Part shown: piece by piece, positions 17,739-26,119 of the stretch
Numbering within the stretch: the stretch's first letter is position 1
Layout of the letters: every line of letters starts with the position of its first letter
Assembly: GCF_030580935.1 (NCBI RefSeq)
Contig: NZ_JAUQOM010000010.1
Span: 57,446-121,445 of the forward strand
Reading direction: 5' to 3'
DNA length: 64,000 bases
Source of the DNA: Sphingobium cyanobacteriorum
GTDB lineage: Bacteria; Pseudomonadota; Alphaproteobacteria; Sphingomonadales; Sphingomonadaceae
The notes under the pieces: model-generated
Databases searched by the model: none
What the model saw: only the letters and a program-made list of their open reading frames with translations
What the model was told of the DNA's origin: nothing
Made by a program: the position numbers and the translations under genes

Positions 17739-18518
17739 ATGACAAGAACCATTGTGGTCACAGGCGCCGCGTCCGGGATGGGCCGCGCCACGGTAGAGGA
17801 ATTGACGGCGGCCGGTCATCGGGTGATCGGGGTCGACCTGCGGGATGTGGAGGTCATCGCCGACCTTTCCACGCCGGCTGGGCGATCGGCCATGGCCGAT
17901 AGCGTCGCCCGATTGGCGCCTGACGGTATCGACGGCGTCGTCGCGGCGGCGGGTGTCACCGTGCCCCTGCCGCCCAGCAAGATCATTGCGGTCAATTATT
18001 TCGGTGCGGTCGCGACGTTCGAATTGCTGCGGCCCTTGTTGCTGCGGTCGGCTACGCCCTGTGCTGTCGCCGTCATCTCCACGGCCGCGTTGATGGATTA
18101 TGACGACGCGCTGGTGGAAGCCTGCCTGTCCGGGGACGAGGCGGCGGCACAGGCAATGGCGGACACGCATGGCGCAACCGAGGCGACGGGATATGCATCC
18201 AGCAAACAGGCGCTTGCCCGCTGGCTGCGTCGCGCTGCCGTGTCGAAAGAATGGGGCGGTTCGGGCCTGTTGCTGAACGGCGTTGGTCCCGGTTCGGTGC
18301 TGACGCCGATGACGGAAGATTTTCTATCCACCCCCGAAGGACGCGCGATGTTGGCCAAGGCGACGCCGATCGCGCTGCCCGGCCGTGCCTATGGCGAGGC
18401 ATCGGAACTGGCGGAGATCATCGCGTTCCTGGCCACGCTGCGTGGCCGCTATCTGCTGGGCCAGATCATATTCGTCGATGGCGGGACGGAACTGTTCTTC
18501 CGCCCGGATTTGATCTGA
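17739..18518 (+). CDS. 3-alpha-hydroxysteroid dehydrogenase/carbonyl reductase-like SDR
   Basis: A 259-residue short-chain dehydrogenase. VVTGAASGMGRAT (residues 6-18) is the NAD-binding loop; Ser114, Tyr152 and Lys156 form the SDR triad. GHRVIGVDLRDVEVIADLST closely resembles the same region of Comamonas testosteroni HsdA, as does the VNYFGA segment and the long insertion before YASSK. That similarity is recalled, not computed. The family oxidises 3-alpha-hydroxysteroids, but related enzymes accept other cyclic alcohols. It follows DUF1214 after 115 bases and precedes the NTF2-like gene by 17. Confidence 0.85.
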   Translation: MTRTIVVTGAASGMGRATVEELTAAGHRVIGVDLRDVEVIADLSTPAGRSAMADSVARLAPDGIDGVVAAAGVTVPLPPSKIIAVNYFGAVATFELLRPLLLRSATPCAVAVISTAALMDYDDALVEACLSGDEAAAQAMADTHGATEATGYASSKQALARWLRRAAVSKEWGGSGLLLNGVGPGSVLTPMTEDFLSTPEGRAMLAKATPIALPGRAYGEASELAEIIAFLATLRGRYLLGQIIFVDGGTELFFRPDLI

Positions 18519-18535
18519 ACGGAAGGATCAAGATC

Positions 18536-18985
18536 ATGGGACCGGATGGCAACGCGGCGGTCGCCATGCTTTCGCTGCAATTCGGGTTCGGCACCGGCGA
18601 TTGGCCGTGCGATGCATTCGACAATCAGGCGGATGCGGGCGGTGCGCCTTTCTCCAATATTCATCCCGATGCCAGGTTCAGTATGTTCGGCCCTTCCGGC
18701 CGCAAGGAGATGCTGGAGGGCAAGCAAGCCTTCGTCGATTTTGTCGGCCGCTGCGCGGCGGCCCTGGCGGACCGTACCGACGAGATAGTGGCGATTATGC
18801 CGATCGATGAGGAGGGGGCTTTCGTCCACGGCCGGGCCTGGCGCAAGAGCAGGGCGACGGGCGAGGAACTGCGTTATGAATGGGCCATGCTCTACCGGGT
18901 GGAAAATGGCCTGATCACCTATGGCGCGGATATGCTGGACGCCGATGCGCAGGCATTTTGGGGGCGGGTGCTGGGGCAGGACTGA
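18536..18985 (+). CDS. NTF2/SnoaL-like protein
   Basis: A 149-residue protein with the profile of the cone-shaped NTF2 fold: a helical start, FSNIHPDARFSMFGPSG, KQAFVDFVGRCA and the strand-rich end EELRYEWAMLYRVENGLI. GGAAGGA lies 8-9 bases before the ATG. Members of this fold serve as isomerases, cyclases and hydratases in polycyclic catabolism (for example ketosteroid isomerase). No conserved catalytic residue can be assigned, so function is left open. It ends just before a terminator. Confidence 0.65.
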   Translation: MGPDGNAAVAMLSLQFGFGTGDWPCDAFDNQADAGGAPFSNIHPDARFSMFGPSGRKEMLEGKQAFVDFVGRCAAALADRTDEIVAIMPIDEEGAFVHGRAWRKSRATGEELRYEWAMLYRVENGLITYGADMLDADAQAFWGRVLGQD

Positions 18986-18987
18986 AG

Positions 18988-19018
18988 GTGGCCGGGACTG
19001 GATTCCCGACCACTTTTT
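18988..19018 (+). terminator. Rho-independent terminator after the sulfotransferase-HSD operon
   Basis: A hairpin starting three bases after the NTF2-like stop: GTGG and CGGGA pair with TCCCG and CCAC around a 6-base loop, with one C/A mismatch, and are followed directly by TTTTT. This is a textbook intrinsic terminator for the plus strand and lies between convergent genes. Confidence 0.8.
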
Positions 19019-19035
19019 GCATGTCCTGTCCTTTG

Positions 19036-20043
19036 TCAGGCCCAGGGGTCGACATGGACTTTCGTTTCATTGTGCGGACCGCGCAATGTTTCGATCATGT
19101 CCGGCAGGGCATCGAGCCCGATATTGCTGGTGATCATGTGCCGTGGTTCGACATGGCCTGAATCCAGCATGTCCACCGCATATTGAAATTCGGGCACGGT
19201 CCACGCCATCGAGAATGTGAGCTTGACCTGCTTGAAAGTGCTGATGCCGGGAATGACGGGATCAGGGGCCATGCAGAAGCCGAGCGAGATGACGTGGCCG
19301 TTGGGTTTTACCAGGTTGATCGACTGTTGCAGCAGGCCGACGGCTCCGGCGGCTTCGAACACATAGTCGGGCATGCCATCCAGGGCCTGGGTGACACGCT
19401 CCGCCTCTCCCTCGCCGGTCAGGACATAATCGTCCGCGCCAAGGGCAAGGGCCATGTCGCGGCGGCGTTCCGAGCGCGATGCGGCAACGACCCGCCCGGC
19501 GCCCAGGCGCTTGGCCCAGAATGTGGCGGCAAGGCCCACAGCCCCTGCGCCCAGCACCAGAACCTTCGCGCCGAGAGGCAGATTGGCCAGGCGCACGCCA
19601 TGCAGGCCGACGGCCAGCGGCTCCACCAGAGCGCCATCGTTGAGGCTGAGCGCAGCCGGCAATTGCACCGCCGTGCGTTCCGCAATACGCATATATTCGG
19701 CATAGCCGCCAGCATAGGGCGACATATTGGGACACATCACGACCTGCCCCGCCCGGCACATGTCGCATGCGCCACAACCCGCCGCGGGCAGGGCCGTGAC
19801 GCGATCGCCGACCTTCAGGCTGGTCACGCCCTTGCCGATGGCGACCACCTCGCCGGAAAATTCATGGCCCAGGATGGTGTCGCACGGGAAATCATATCCC
19901 TTGCCGGATGTCATGTTGAGGTCCGTGCCGCAGATGCCGCAGCGACCGACCTTGATCACCGCCTCGCCGTCGCCAGGTGTCGGGTCCGGCCGTTCCTCAA
20001 CGACCCATGGCTTGCCGGCTTCCTTGAACACCGCTGCGCGCAT
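19036..20043 (-). CDS. Zinc-dependent medium-chain alcohol dehydrogenase
   Basis: A 335-residue MDR/ADH protein. Catalytic zinc ligands appear in CGICGTD and GHEFSGEV. The structural zinc motif is complete: four cysteines in CGACDMCRAGQVVMC. The NAD-binding loop is LVLGAGAVGLAATFWAK. A GTG precedes the ATG, but AGGAG is better spaced from the ATG. It is the last gene of a minus-strand unit with an enoyl-CoA hydratase, an SDR and a protein of unknown function, and probably oxidises a secondary alcohol of the shared substrate. Confidence 0.9.
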   Translation of the reverse strand: MRAAVFKEAGKPWVVEERPDPTPGDGEAVIKVGRCGICGTDLNMTSGKGYDFPCDTILGHEFSGEVVAIGKGVTSLKVGDRVTALPAAGCGACDMCRAGQVVMCPNMSPYAGGYAEYMRIAERTAVQLPAALSLNDGALVEPLAVGLHGVRLANLPLGAKVLVLGAGAVGLAATFWAKRLGAGRVVAASRSERRRDMALALGADDYVLTGEGEAERVTQALDGMPDYVFEAAGAVGLLQQSINLVKPNGHVISLGFCMAPDPVIPGISTFKQVKLTFSMAWTVPEFQYAVDMLDSGHVEPRHMITSNIGLDALPDMIETLRGPHNETKVHVDPWA

Positions 20044-20130
20044 CACACTCTCCTGAAGTCCTTGTTTGTGAAGATGGTAGGCGGCGCACCTTGAAAGGCC
20101 ATCCCCAGTTGGGGACGGTCGCCACGCTGG

Positions 20131-20931
20131 TCACGCTCCCGTGAAGCGGGGCGGGCGCTTTTCCGCGAAGGCGGTCAGCGCCTCCTTATAGTCCGCCGTG
20201 CTGTTCGCGACGATCTGGGTCGGGTTCTCGATATCCAGCGCATGATCCAGGCTGGCGGCATCCAGATTGCGCCACATGATCCGCTTGGTCTGCGCGACAG
20301 CGAACGGGCTGTTGACGAGGATGGCGCGGGCCTGGTCGAGCGCCGCATCGGCCAGTGCTTCAGGCTCCACCATCCGCAGGATGAGTCCTGTGGCCAGTGC
20401 TTCAGGGGCCTCGATCGGGCGGCCGGTCAGCATGATTTCGAAGGCACGGGCCGCGCCGATCCAGCGGGGGAGGAAATAGCTGATGCCGCTTTCCCCGGCA
20501 CTGAGGCCGATGCGGACGGACGCCACGAGGAAGCGGGTGGCCGGCGTGCCGATACGCATGTCCGCCCCCATCGCGATGGCCATGCCTGCGCCCGCCGCGA
20601 CGCCATTGACCGCGCAGATGACGGGCTGGGGCATGCGCCGCATCCGCTGCGCCATGCCCGCAAAGCGGCTTTGCCAGCCCATCTTCTCGACCGGGGAACT
20701 GACACCGGGCTGCTGTCGCTGCGCCGCCGCCCACATGTCCTGCCCCGAACAGAAGCCCCGTCCCGCCCCGGTGACGATCACCACCCGACAGGTCGGATCC
20801 TCGGCCAGATCATCCAGGGCATCGGAGAAATCCTTCACCATCTCCCTGGAGAGGCTGTTCAGACTGTCCGGGCGGTTCAGGGTCAGGCGCACGACGCCAT
20901 CCAGCGGACGATCGATCAGCAGATGGTCCAT
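20131..20931 (-). CDS. Enoyl-CoA hydratase/isomerase (crotonase family)
   Basis: A 266-residue crotonase. The oxyanion-hole segments are GAGRGFCSGQDM near residue 65 and VNGVAAGAGMAIAMGADMRI near residue 110; SAGESGISYFLPRWIG carries the glutamate position of the second active-site residue. The start MDHLLIDRPLDG fits the family N-terminus and has AAGGGAAG upstream; a longer in-frame extension overlaps the neighbouring SDR gene and is rejected. Acts on an unsaturated acyl-CoA; the substrate is unknown. Confidence 0.88.
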   Translation of the reverse strand: MDHLLIDRPLDGVVRLTLNRPDSLNSLSREMVKDFSDALDDLAEDPTCRVVIVTGAGRGFCSGQDMWAAAQRQQPGVSSPVEKMGWQSRFAGMAQRMRRMPQPVICAVNGVAAGAGMAIAMGADMRIGTPATRFLVASVRIGLSAGESGISYFLPRWIGAARAFEIMLTGRPIEAPEALATGLILRMVEPEALADAALDQARAILVNSPFAVAQTKRIMWRNLDAASLDHALDIENPTQIVANSTADYKEALTAFAEKRPPRFTGA

Positions 20932-20971
20932 GTCGCTTCCCTTGAAAAACCGGACAGATTGCCATCCGTCG

Positions 20972-21742
20972 TCAGAGTGACTGGCCATCGTCCAATTCGA
21001 AACTGCCGCCGGTGATCGTGCGTGCCGCATCGGACAACAGGAACAGGGTCATGTCGGCCAGGTCGGCTGGTTCCATTACCCGCTTGCGCGGGAAGCTGCC
21101 GATGAGCGCCTGGCCAGCCGGGGTTTCGAGCCACGCGCTGTTCAGTTCGGTCTTGATCCAGCCGGGGCAGATCGTGTTCACGTTGATGCCCTTGAGCGCC
21201 CATTCCTTTGCCAGCGCCTTGCCCATCATCAGCACGGCGGCCTTGGTGGTGTTGTAGGCCACCAGCTTGTCAAGGACGCGGTGCGAGCCGACGGAACCGA
21301 CCAGCACGATGCGGCCAGCCCCGCTGTCCGCCGACCCGGCGGCAATCATCCGCTTGGCCGCTTCGCGCGCGGTGATGAACACGCCGCGCAGGTTGACGCT
21401 GACGACCTGGTCGAAATTCTCGATCGGGAGGCCAAGTGCGGAACTGGGCGCATTCATGCCCGCATTGGCGATCACCGACATGACCGGGCCAAGCGCGGCC
21501 TGCGCCTCGTCAAACCCCTGCGCGACGGAGGCTTCATCCTCCACGTCCATGGCGACCGCCACGGCCTTGCCGCCTGTCGCCTCGATCTGCGCCTTGAGCG
21601 CGGCCAGCCGGTCGACCCGGCGCGCGGCAAGCGCGACAGCAGCGCCGGCCGCCGCGGCCGACCTGGCAAAGTGCGCGCCAAGGCCGGACGAGGCCCCGGT
21701 CACCAGAACGACGCGACCGGCAAGATCAGGAAAATTGGACAT
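20972..21742 (-). CDS. SDR-family oxidoreductase
   Basis: A 256-residue classical SDR: LVTGASSGLGAHFAR at residues 13-27, a central NAG motif (ANAGMN), and the catalytic YNTTK. ICPGWIKTELN follows, and the C-terminus FELDDGQSL is normal. AGGAG lies about 10 bases before the ATG. It sits between the unknown gene and the enoyl-CoA hydratase with short spacers, so it is likely a hydroxyacyl-CoA or ring-alcohol dehydrogenase of the same step series. Confidence 0.9.
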   Translation of the reverse strand: MSNFPDLAGRVVLVTGASSGLGAHFARSAAAAGAAVALAARRVDRLAALKAQIEATGGKAVAVAMDVEDEASVAQGFDEAQAALGPVMSVIANAGMNAPSSALGLPIENFDQVVSVNLRGVFITAREAAKRMIAAGSADSGAGRIVLVGSVGSHRVLDKLVAYNTTKAAVLMMGKALAKEWALKGINVNTICPGWIKTELNSAWLETPAGQALIGSFPRKRVMEPADLADMTLFLLSDAARTITGGSFELDDGQSL

Positions 21743-21794
21743 TAAAAACGAGCTCCTGGAGGCAACATGGTGGCTTGCAGCCTACCGATCTATG

Positions 21795-22865
21795 TCAGCC
21801 GTGGGTGGCGACCGGACGGAAGGGAGAGGCGTAGCGCAGGGTGCGCTGCTCGCCATGGGCGGTTTCGCCCCATGCCATCCAGCGTACCGGCTTGCGTGTC
21901 TCGCCAACGCGGCGGACAATGCCTTCCTGCTGGCGGTTGGGCGTATGCGCGGTCGGCAAAATCCGCAGATCGACCGGCTGGATGATTTCCCAGGCCTGCC
22001 CATCCACATCGAGATCGACCCGTTCCGACCAGCCATCGGCGGCGCGGCTGACCTTTGCCGACACGGTTGAGGATTGCACGACCAGACCGTTCTGATTGGA
22101 GACAATGCCGATACCCAGCCGGTCATGGCCGACGATGAAGTGGCCGAATTCAAACGCGCCGTCCTCATATTCCGTGGCGAAGCTGTACCAGGTCAGGTGC
22201 GTTTCGGCGCCGACAAGTACGTCGTTGACCATGTAGAGCACGCTGTCCGGCTTCATATAGGCCTGCTCTATGAACAGGAAGCCCGTGACCTTCTTGTCCA
22301 GGATCGTGCCTTCGCAGGCGAAGGTCTGCGAAGCATAGAACAGGCCATTGTCACGACCGGGCAGATACCATTGCAGGCCCGGCTTGAGCGACGGCCCGGC
22401 AATGTCGATCAGGCCATCTTCCCGATAGCTGAGGTGATCGGGCCTGTATGTCGCATGGAAACCGCGGCGCTTCTCGTCCACTTCGTCAGCACGCCAGACG
22501 ATTTTTTCATCATCGACCTCGATGATCGTGTCGGTGTTGTAGCCGGTGCGCATCGAACGGTGATCGACATGAAGCTCGCCCGCGTCATTCTGCACGAACA
22601 ATACGGCGCGCCGGCCGATGGTGCTGCGCGTACCGGCTTCGCGCGGCGGCTCGGTCAGGCCGTCGAAGGGAAAGCGGCGCATGAAGATATAGACCTTGCC
22701 GTCTTCGTCGCGGAAGGTGCCCCACGGATATGTCGCTTCCGGCACCAGCCCGAAATAGCCGCGCGAAGCCGATGCCCCTTCGACCGACGGTTCGAATGAA
22801 CCCGACATGCCCAGCCATTGGAAATCGCCCCGCTGGGGGGTGCTGGTTTCAGCCATCTGTTCCAT
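21795..22865 (-). CDS. Conserved-looking protein of unknown function
   Basis: A protein of about 356 residues that I do not recognise. It has no signal peptide, membrane helix or cysteine-rich motif. It is rich in aromatic and acidic residues with strand-like alternation, for example YPWGTFRDEDGKVYIFMRRF and LTWYSFATEYEDGAFEFGHF, which suggests a large beta barrel or sandwich. Three in-frame ATGs cluster at 22871, 22865 and 22856; the middle one has AGGA six bases away. It heads the minus unit with SDR, ECH and ADH, so a ligand-binding or auxiliary catalytic role in that pathway is plausible by context. Confidence 0.7.
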   Translation of the reverse strand: MEQMAETSTPQRGDFQWLGMSGSFEPSVEGASASRGYFGLVPEATYPWGTFRDEDGKVYIFMRRFPFDGLTEPPREAGTRSTIGRRAVLFVQNDAGELHVDHRSMRTGYNTDTIIEVDDEKIVWRADEVDEKRRGFHATYRPDHLSYREDGLIDIAGPSLKPGLQWYLPGRDNGLFYASQTFACEGTILDKKVTGFLFIEQAYMKPDSVLYMVNDVLVGAETHLTWYSFATEYEDGAFEFGHFIVGHDRLGIGIVSNQNGLVVQSSTVSAKVSRAADGWSERVDLDVDGQAWEIIQPVDLRILPTAHTPNRQQEGIVRRVGETRKPVRWMAWGETAHGEQRTLRYASPFRPVATHG

Positions 22866-23100
22866 CCTCATTCCTAATCCTGATGCAGATTGTCCGGGCC
22901 GCGACCAGGGCGGGTCATGCTTTATCAGCGGTCCAGAACACGCGCCGGAATCTAACAAGCAGCGCCAGTCTTGGCAGCTTGCCATCGCGAAGATCATAAC
23001 TGCGATGCGACGCGCCATGCTGTCGCCGCATGGCCAATCGCGTCGCACACTATTCTTCGTGGCCGAAAGCAGGGCCTCAGGAGAGGGGAATACGCCTTCA

Positions 23101-24207
23101 ATGACCATGCGCCCGTTTCGCATCGATGTGCCGCAACCCGTGCTTGACCGTATCGCCGCCCGCGTCGCCGACACCCGCATCGGCTATGCCCCGGCGGAAG
23201 GCGGTCCGTGGGATTATGGCATGGATCGCCGGTATCTGGCCGAACTCGTGGAGTATTGGCGCGACCATTATGACTGGCGGGCGCAGGAAGCCGAACTGAA
23301 CCGCTGGCCGCAGTTCGTGGCGGACGTGGATGGCGTGGACATTCATTTCTACCATATTCCCGGCGACGGCTCCCGCCCGCTGCCGATCATCCTGACGCAT
23401 GGATGGCCAGGATCGGTGGTGGAGTTCCAGGCGGCGATCCCGTTGTTGAACGGCGCGGGCTACACGCTCGTCATCCCTTCCCTGCCCGGTTATGGCTGGT
23501 CGGGCCGCCCCGCAAGGCCGATCGGCCCCGCCAGTGTCGCGGCGCTGTGGCGCAGGCTGATGGTGGATGTGCTGGGCTATCCCCGCTTCCTTGCCCAGGG
23601 CGGCGACTGGGGCAGCGCCGTCACGCAGCAGCTTGGCGTGTCCCATGCCGATGTGGTCGCGGCCATCCACGTCAATTTCTTCATGGGGCCGCCGCCGGGA
23701 TCGAGTGATGATCCCGAACTGGCCGATTATTGGGGCGCGGTGGGCAAGCTCATGCAGGCGGAAAGCGGTTATCAGCACGAACAGGCGACCAAGCCGCAGA
23801 CCATTGGCCTTGCCCTGCACGACAATCCGGTCGGATGGGCGGCCTGGGCGGTGGAAAAATTCTGGCGATGGGGCGATACCGGCGGGAATATTGAAAGCCG
23901 GTTCGACAAGGATCACCTGATCACCAACCTGATGAGTTATCTGGTGACGGACAACATCATCTCGTCTTTCTGGATGTATTATGCCAGCGCCCATGAGCCG
24001 CGGCGCCCAGGTCCGGTCACTGTGCCGAGCGGACTGGCGCATTTTCCGGCGGAATTCTATCCGATGCCCAGCCGGCGCCTGGCCGAACAAGCCTATAATG
24101 TCACGCGATGGAGCAAGATGACGGCCGGCGGGCATTTCGCGGCGATGGAGGAACCGGATGCTTTCGCCGCAGATGTCATAGCGTTTTTCGACGAATATGG
24201 ACGGTGA
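23101..24207 (+). CDS. Epoxide hydrolase (alpha/beta hydrolase with EHN domain)
   Basis: A 368-residue protein with an N-terminal EHN-type lid region (FRIDVPQPVLDRIAARVADTR as two runs FRIDVPQPVLDR and IAARVADTR). The oxyanion motif HGWPGS begins at residue 100 and the nucleophilic aspartate is Asp169 in GGDWGS. A C-terminal GGHFAAMEEPDAF provides the catalytic histidine. This matches the microsomal/juvenile-hormone type of epoxide hydrolase. It diverges from the unknown-SDR-ECH-ADH unit and could open epoxides made by the P450s. Confidence 0.9.
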   Translation: MTMRPFRIDVPQPVLDRIAARVADTRIGYAPAEGGPWDYGMDRRYLAELVEYWRDHYDWRAQEAELNRWPQFVADVDGVDIHFYHIPGDGSRPLPIILTHGWPGSVVEFQAAIPLLNGAGYTLVIPSLPGYGWSGRPARPIGPASVAALWRRLMVDVLGYPRFLAQGGDWGSAVTQQLGVSHADVVAAIHVNFFMGPPPGSSDDPELADYWGAVGKLMQAESGYQHEQATKPQTIGLALHDNPVGWAAWAVEKFWRWGDTGGNIESRFDKDHLITNLMSYLVTDNIISSFWMYYASAHEPRRPGPVTVPSGLAHFPAEFYPMPSRRLAEQAYNVTRWSKMTAGGHFAAMEEPDAFAADVIAFFDEYGR

Positions 24208-24292
24208 GGTGCAAGCGGGCGCGGCGTCATCGCACAGGTGATTTGCGCACCTAAGCGTTTGCGACCGGCGAGTCTGAGTGTAAGGCAGGAAG

Positions 24293-25054
24293 ATGACACA
24301 GTTGGCGGCAATGAAACTCGCGGTCGGCCCAATCCCGTTGTATCATCAACTGGAGCAGGATTTGAAGGCGCGCATCACGTCTGGCGAATTTGCGCCGGGC
24401 GACATGCTGCCGACCGAAGAGCAGATCGGACTGGCCTATGGCGTCAGCCGCATCACGGTGCGGCGGGCGCTCGCATCGCTGGAGGCGCAAAGATTTATCC
24501 AGCGTCGTCGCGGGGTCGGATCGTTCGTGGCGGACCGTTCTTCGGGCTTTCATGCTGTGCAATTGAGCGGGTCGCTCGATGCCTTCCTCATGACCGCATC
24601 CGAACTGGAGCCAGTGGTCATTTCGCTCGACGAGCGGGTCGCACCGGACGAGATTCTGGCCGATTTCGGCCTTGATGAAGGCACGAAACTGCTGCGGCTG
24701 GAATTGATCAGCCGGACAGGGGACGGGCCGACCGCACATTCCGAATTCTACTTCACCCCGGCCATGACCGGCAGGCTCACCGTGGACGACATCGTCGGCA
24801 GCGAACCGATCATACGCATCCTGGAACGTAAATTGGGCGTGCGCGTCAGCCGGGCGACCCAGATCATCGAACCGGCAGAGGTGAGGGGCACGACGGTCAA
24901 ATATCTGGGCCTGCCCGAAGGTACGCCGGTGCTGGGCGCGCAGCGTAAATATTATACCAGCACAGGCGAGCTGATAGAGGTGGCCCGCCAGCGCTATCAC
25001 CCCGAACGCTATCGTTATGAAGTCGAACTGCGGGCCAGCCTGCAAAGCGTCTGA
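24293..25054 (+). CDS. GntR-family regulator with UTRA domain (HutC type)
   Basis: A 253-residue transcription factor. The N-terminal winged helix has PLYHQLEQDLKARI, MLPTEEQIGLAYGVSRITVRRALAS in pieces LPTEEQIGLAYGVS and RITVRRALASLEAQ, and RRRGVGSFVAD. The remainder is the UTRA ligand-binding domain, ending PERYRYEVELRA, a standard UTRA close. It follows the epoxide hydrolase by 85 bases on the same strand and faces a convergent hydratase. Its targets probably include one of the flanking units. Confidence 0.9.
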   Translation: MTQLAAMKLAVGPIPLYHQLEQDLKARITSGEFAPGDMLPTEEQIGLAYGVSRITVRRALASLEAQRFIQRRRGVGSFVADRSSGFHAVQLSGSLDAFLMTASELEPVVISLDERVAPDEILADFGLDEGTKLLRLELISRTGDGPTAHSEFYFTPAMTGRLTVDDIVGSEPIIRILERKLGVRVSRATQIIEPAEVRGTTVKYLGLPEGTPVLGAQRKYYTSTGELIEVARQRYHPERYRYEVELRASLQSV

Positions 25055-25086
25055 CAGGGTCTGGTGACGGGGTTTGTGACAGGGGG

Positions 25087-25115
25087 GCTGGCGCCGGAAC
25101 ATTCGCGGCGCCAGC
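25087..25115. terminator. Hairpin between convergent GntR and enoyl-CoA hydratase genes
   Basis: A perfect 10-base-pair inverted repeat (GCTGGCGCCG / CGGCGCCAGC) with a 9-base loop, located between two convergent stop codons. No T tract follows on either strand, so it may act as a transcript-end barrier or rely on Rho rather than being a full intrinsic terminator. Confidence 0.45.
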
Positions 25116-25127
25116 GATCGGCCTGCG

Positions 25128-25931
25128 TCAGTCCCCCTTGAACACCGGATCGCGCTTGGCCATGAACGCATCCAGCGCTTCGGCATGATCGCCGGTTTCG
25201 TGCGCCAGCGCCTGATAGGCGGCCGATAGTTCAAGGATTTCAGACATGCGCTGGGTCTGCGCCTCGCGCAGCAGGCGCTTTGTCAGTCGCAAGGCGCGGG
25301 CGGGATTGGCGGCGATGCGTTCGGCCAACGCCAGCGCTTCCGGCAACAGGTGTTCGTCCGGGACGACCCGGCTTACCAGGCCAAAGCCAAGGGCTTCCTG
25401 TGCGCTGTAGCGATCGCCGGTGAAGAACATCTCCGCCGCGCGGGCATAGCCCACCACCCGCTGGAGCGACCATGCGCCGCCATCGCCGGGGACAATGCCG
25501 ACCTTGATGAAGCTGGCGGAAAATTTGGCGCTGTCTGCGGCAATCCGCATGTCGCACAGACAGGCCAGATCGCATCCCAGGCCCACGGCGTGGCCATTGA
25601 TCGCGGCGATCAGTGGAACTTCGCAATCCATGAATGCGGTGGTGATCCGCTGTACCCCGCGCCGATAATTGTGGCGGGTGGAGTCGGGCTGATCGAGCGG
25701 GCCGATGCCGTTGCGCTCTTTCATCGCCTTGAGATTGCCGCCGGCGGAAAAGGCGCGACCGCTTCCGGTCAGGATGGCGGCGGAGATGGAACGGTCGTCC
25801 GTCAGCGACTCGATGGCTTCGACAAGATCATGGCAATCCTGATGCGTGGCGATGGCGTTCAGCGAGTCGGGACGGTTGAGCGTGACGACGGCGATGCGGC
25901 CGCGCCGCTCAACATTTACGAAAGAAGTCAT
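25128..25931 (-). CDS. Enoyl-CoA hydratase/isomerase (crotonase family)
   Basis: A 267-residue crotonase: VVTLNRPDSLNA, GSGRAFSAGGNLKAM and INGHAVGLGCDLACLCDMRI are the core motifs, and SFIKVGIVPGDGGAWSLQR covers the second catalytic region, where an aspartate (GDGG) appears in place of the common glutamate. The GGNLKAMKE stretch resembles PaaG-like isomerases. A TTG precedes the ATG; the ATG is favoured as the stronger codon. A monocistronic gene, divergent from the IclR regulator, which may control it. Confidence 0.88.
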   Translation of the reverse strand: MTSFVNVERRGRIAVVTLNRPDSLNAIATHQDCHDLVEAIESLTDDRSISAAILTGSGRAFSAGGNLKAMKERNGIGPLDQPDSTRHNYRRGVQRITTAFMDCEVPLIAAINGHAVGLGCDLACLCDMRIAADSAKFSASFIKVGIVPGDGGAWSLQRVVGYARAAEMFFTGDRYSAQEALGFGLVSRVVPDEHLLPEALALAERIAANPARALRLTKRLLREAQTQRMSEILELSAAYQALAHETGDHAEALDAFMAKRDPVFKGD

Positions 25932-26054
25932 CAATCCCGGTCCTCGCCTCTACGTTGAAAATGCGTGGTTTCTAGCGGATTTTGGTAACTTTGCGAACCT
26001 GCGCCGCCTTCATCACAGGTGCGAATGTTTCGCTTGCCAAAACCGCGAGTCAGT

Positions 26055-26064
26055 ATCATATGAT
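26055..26064. promoter_or_regulatory. Palindrome in the ECH/IclR divergent promoter region
   Basis: The perfect palindrome ATCATATGAT lies in the 188-base region between the divergent enoyl-CoA hydratase and the iclR-type gene, 55 bases before the iclR start. The flanking bases are AT-rich for this genome. IclR proteins often autoregulate by binding palindromic sites near their start, so it is a candidate operator. No clear -35/-10 pair could be assigned. Confidence 0.35.
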
Positions 26065-26119
26065 GACAACATAACATGGCATAGCAACTGCTGGTGGACT
26101 GTTTTTAGGAGAGCGAGCG

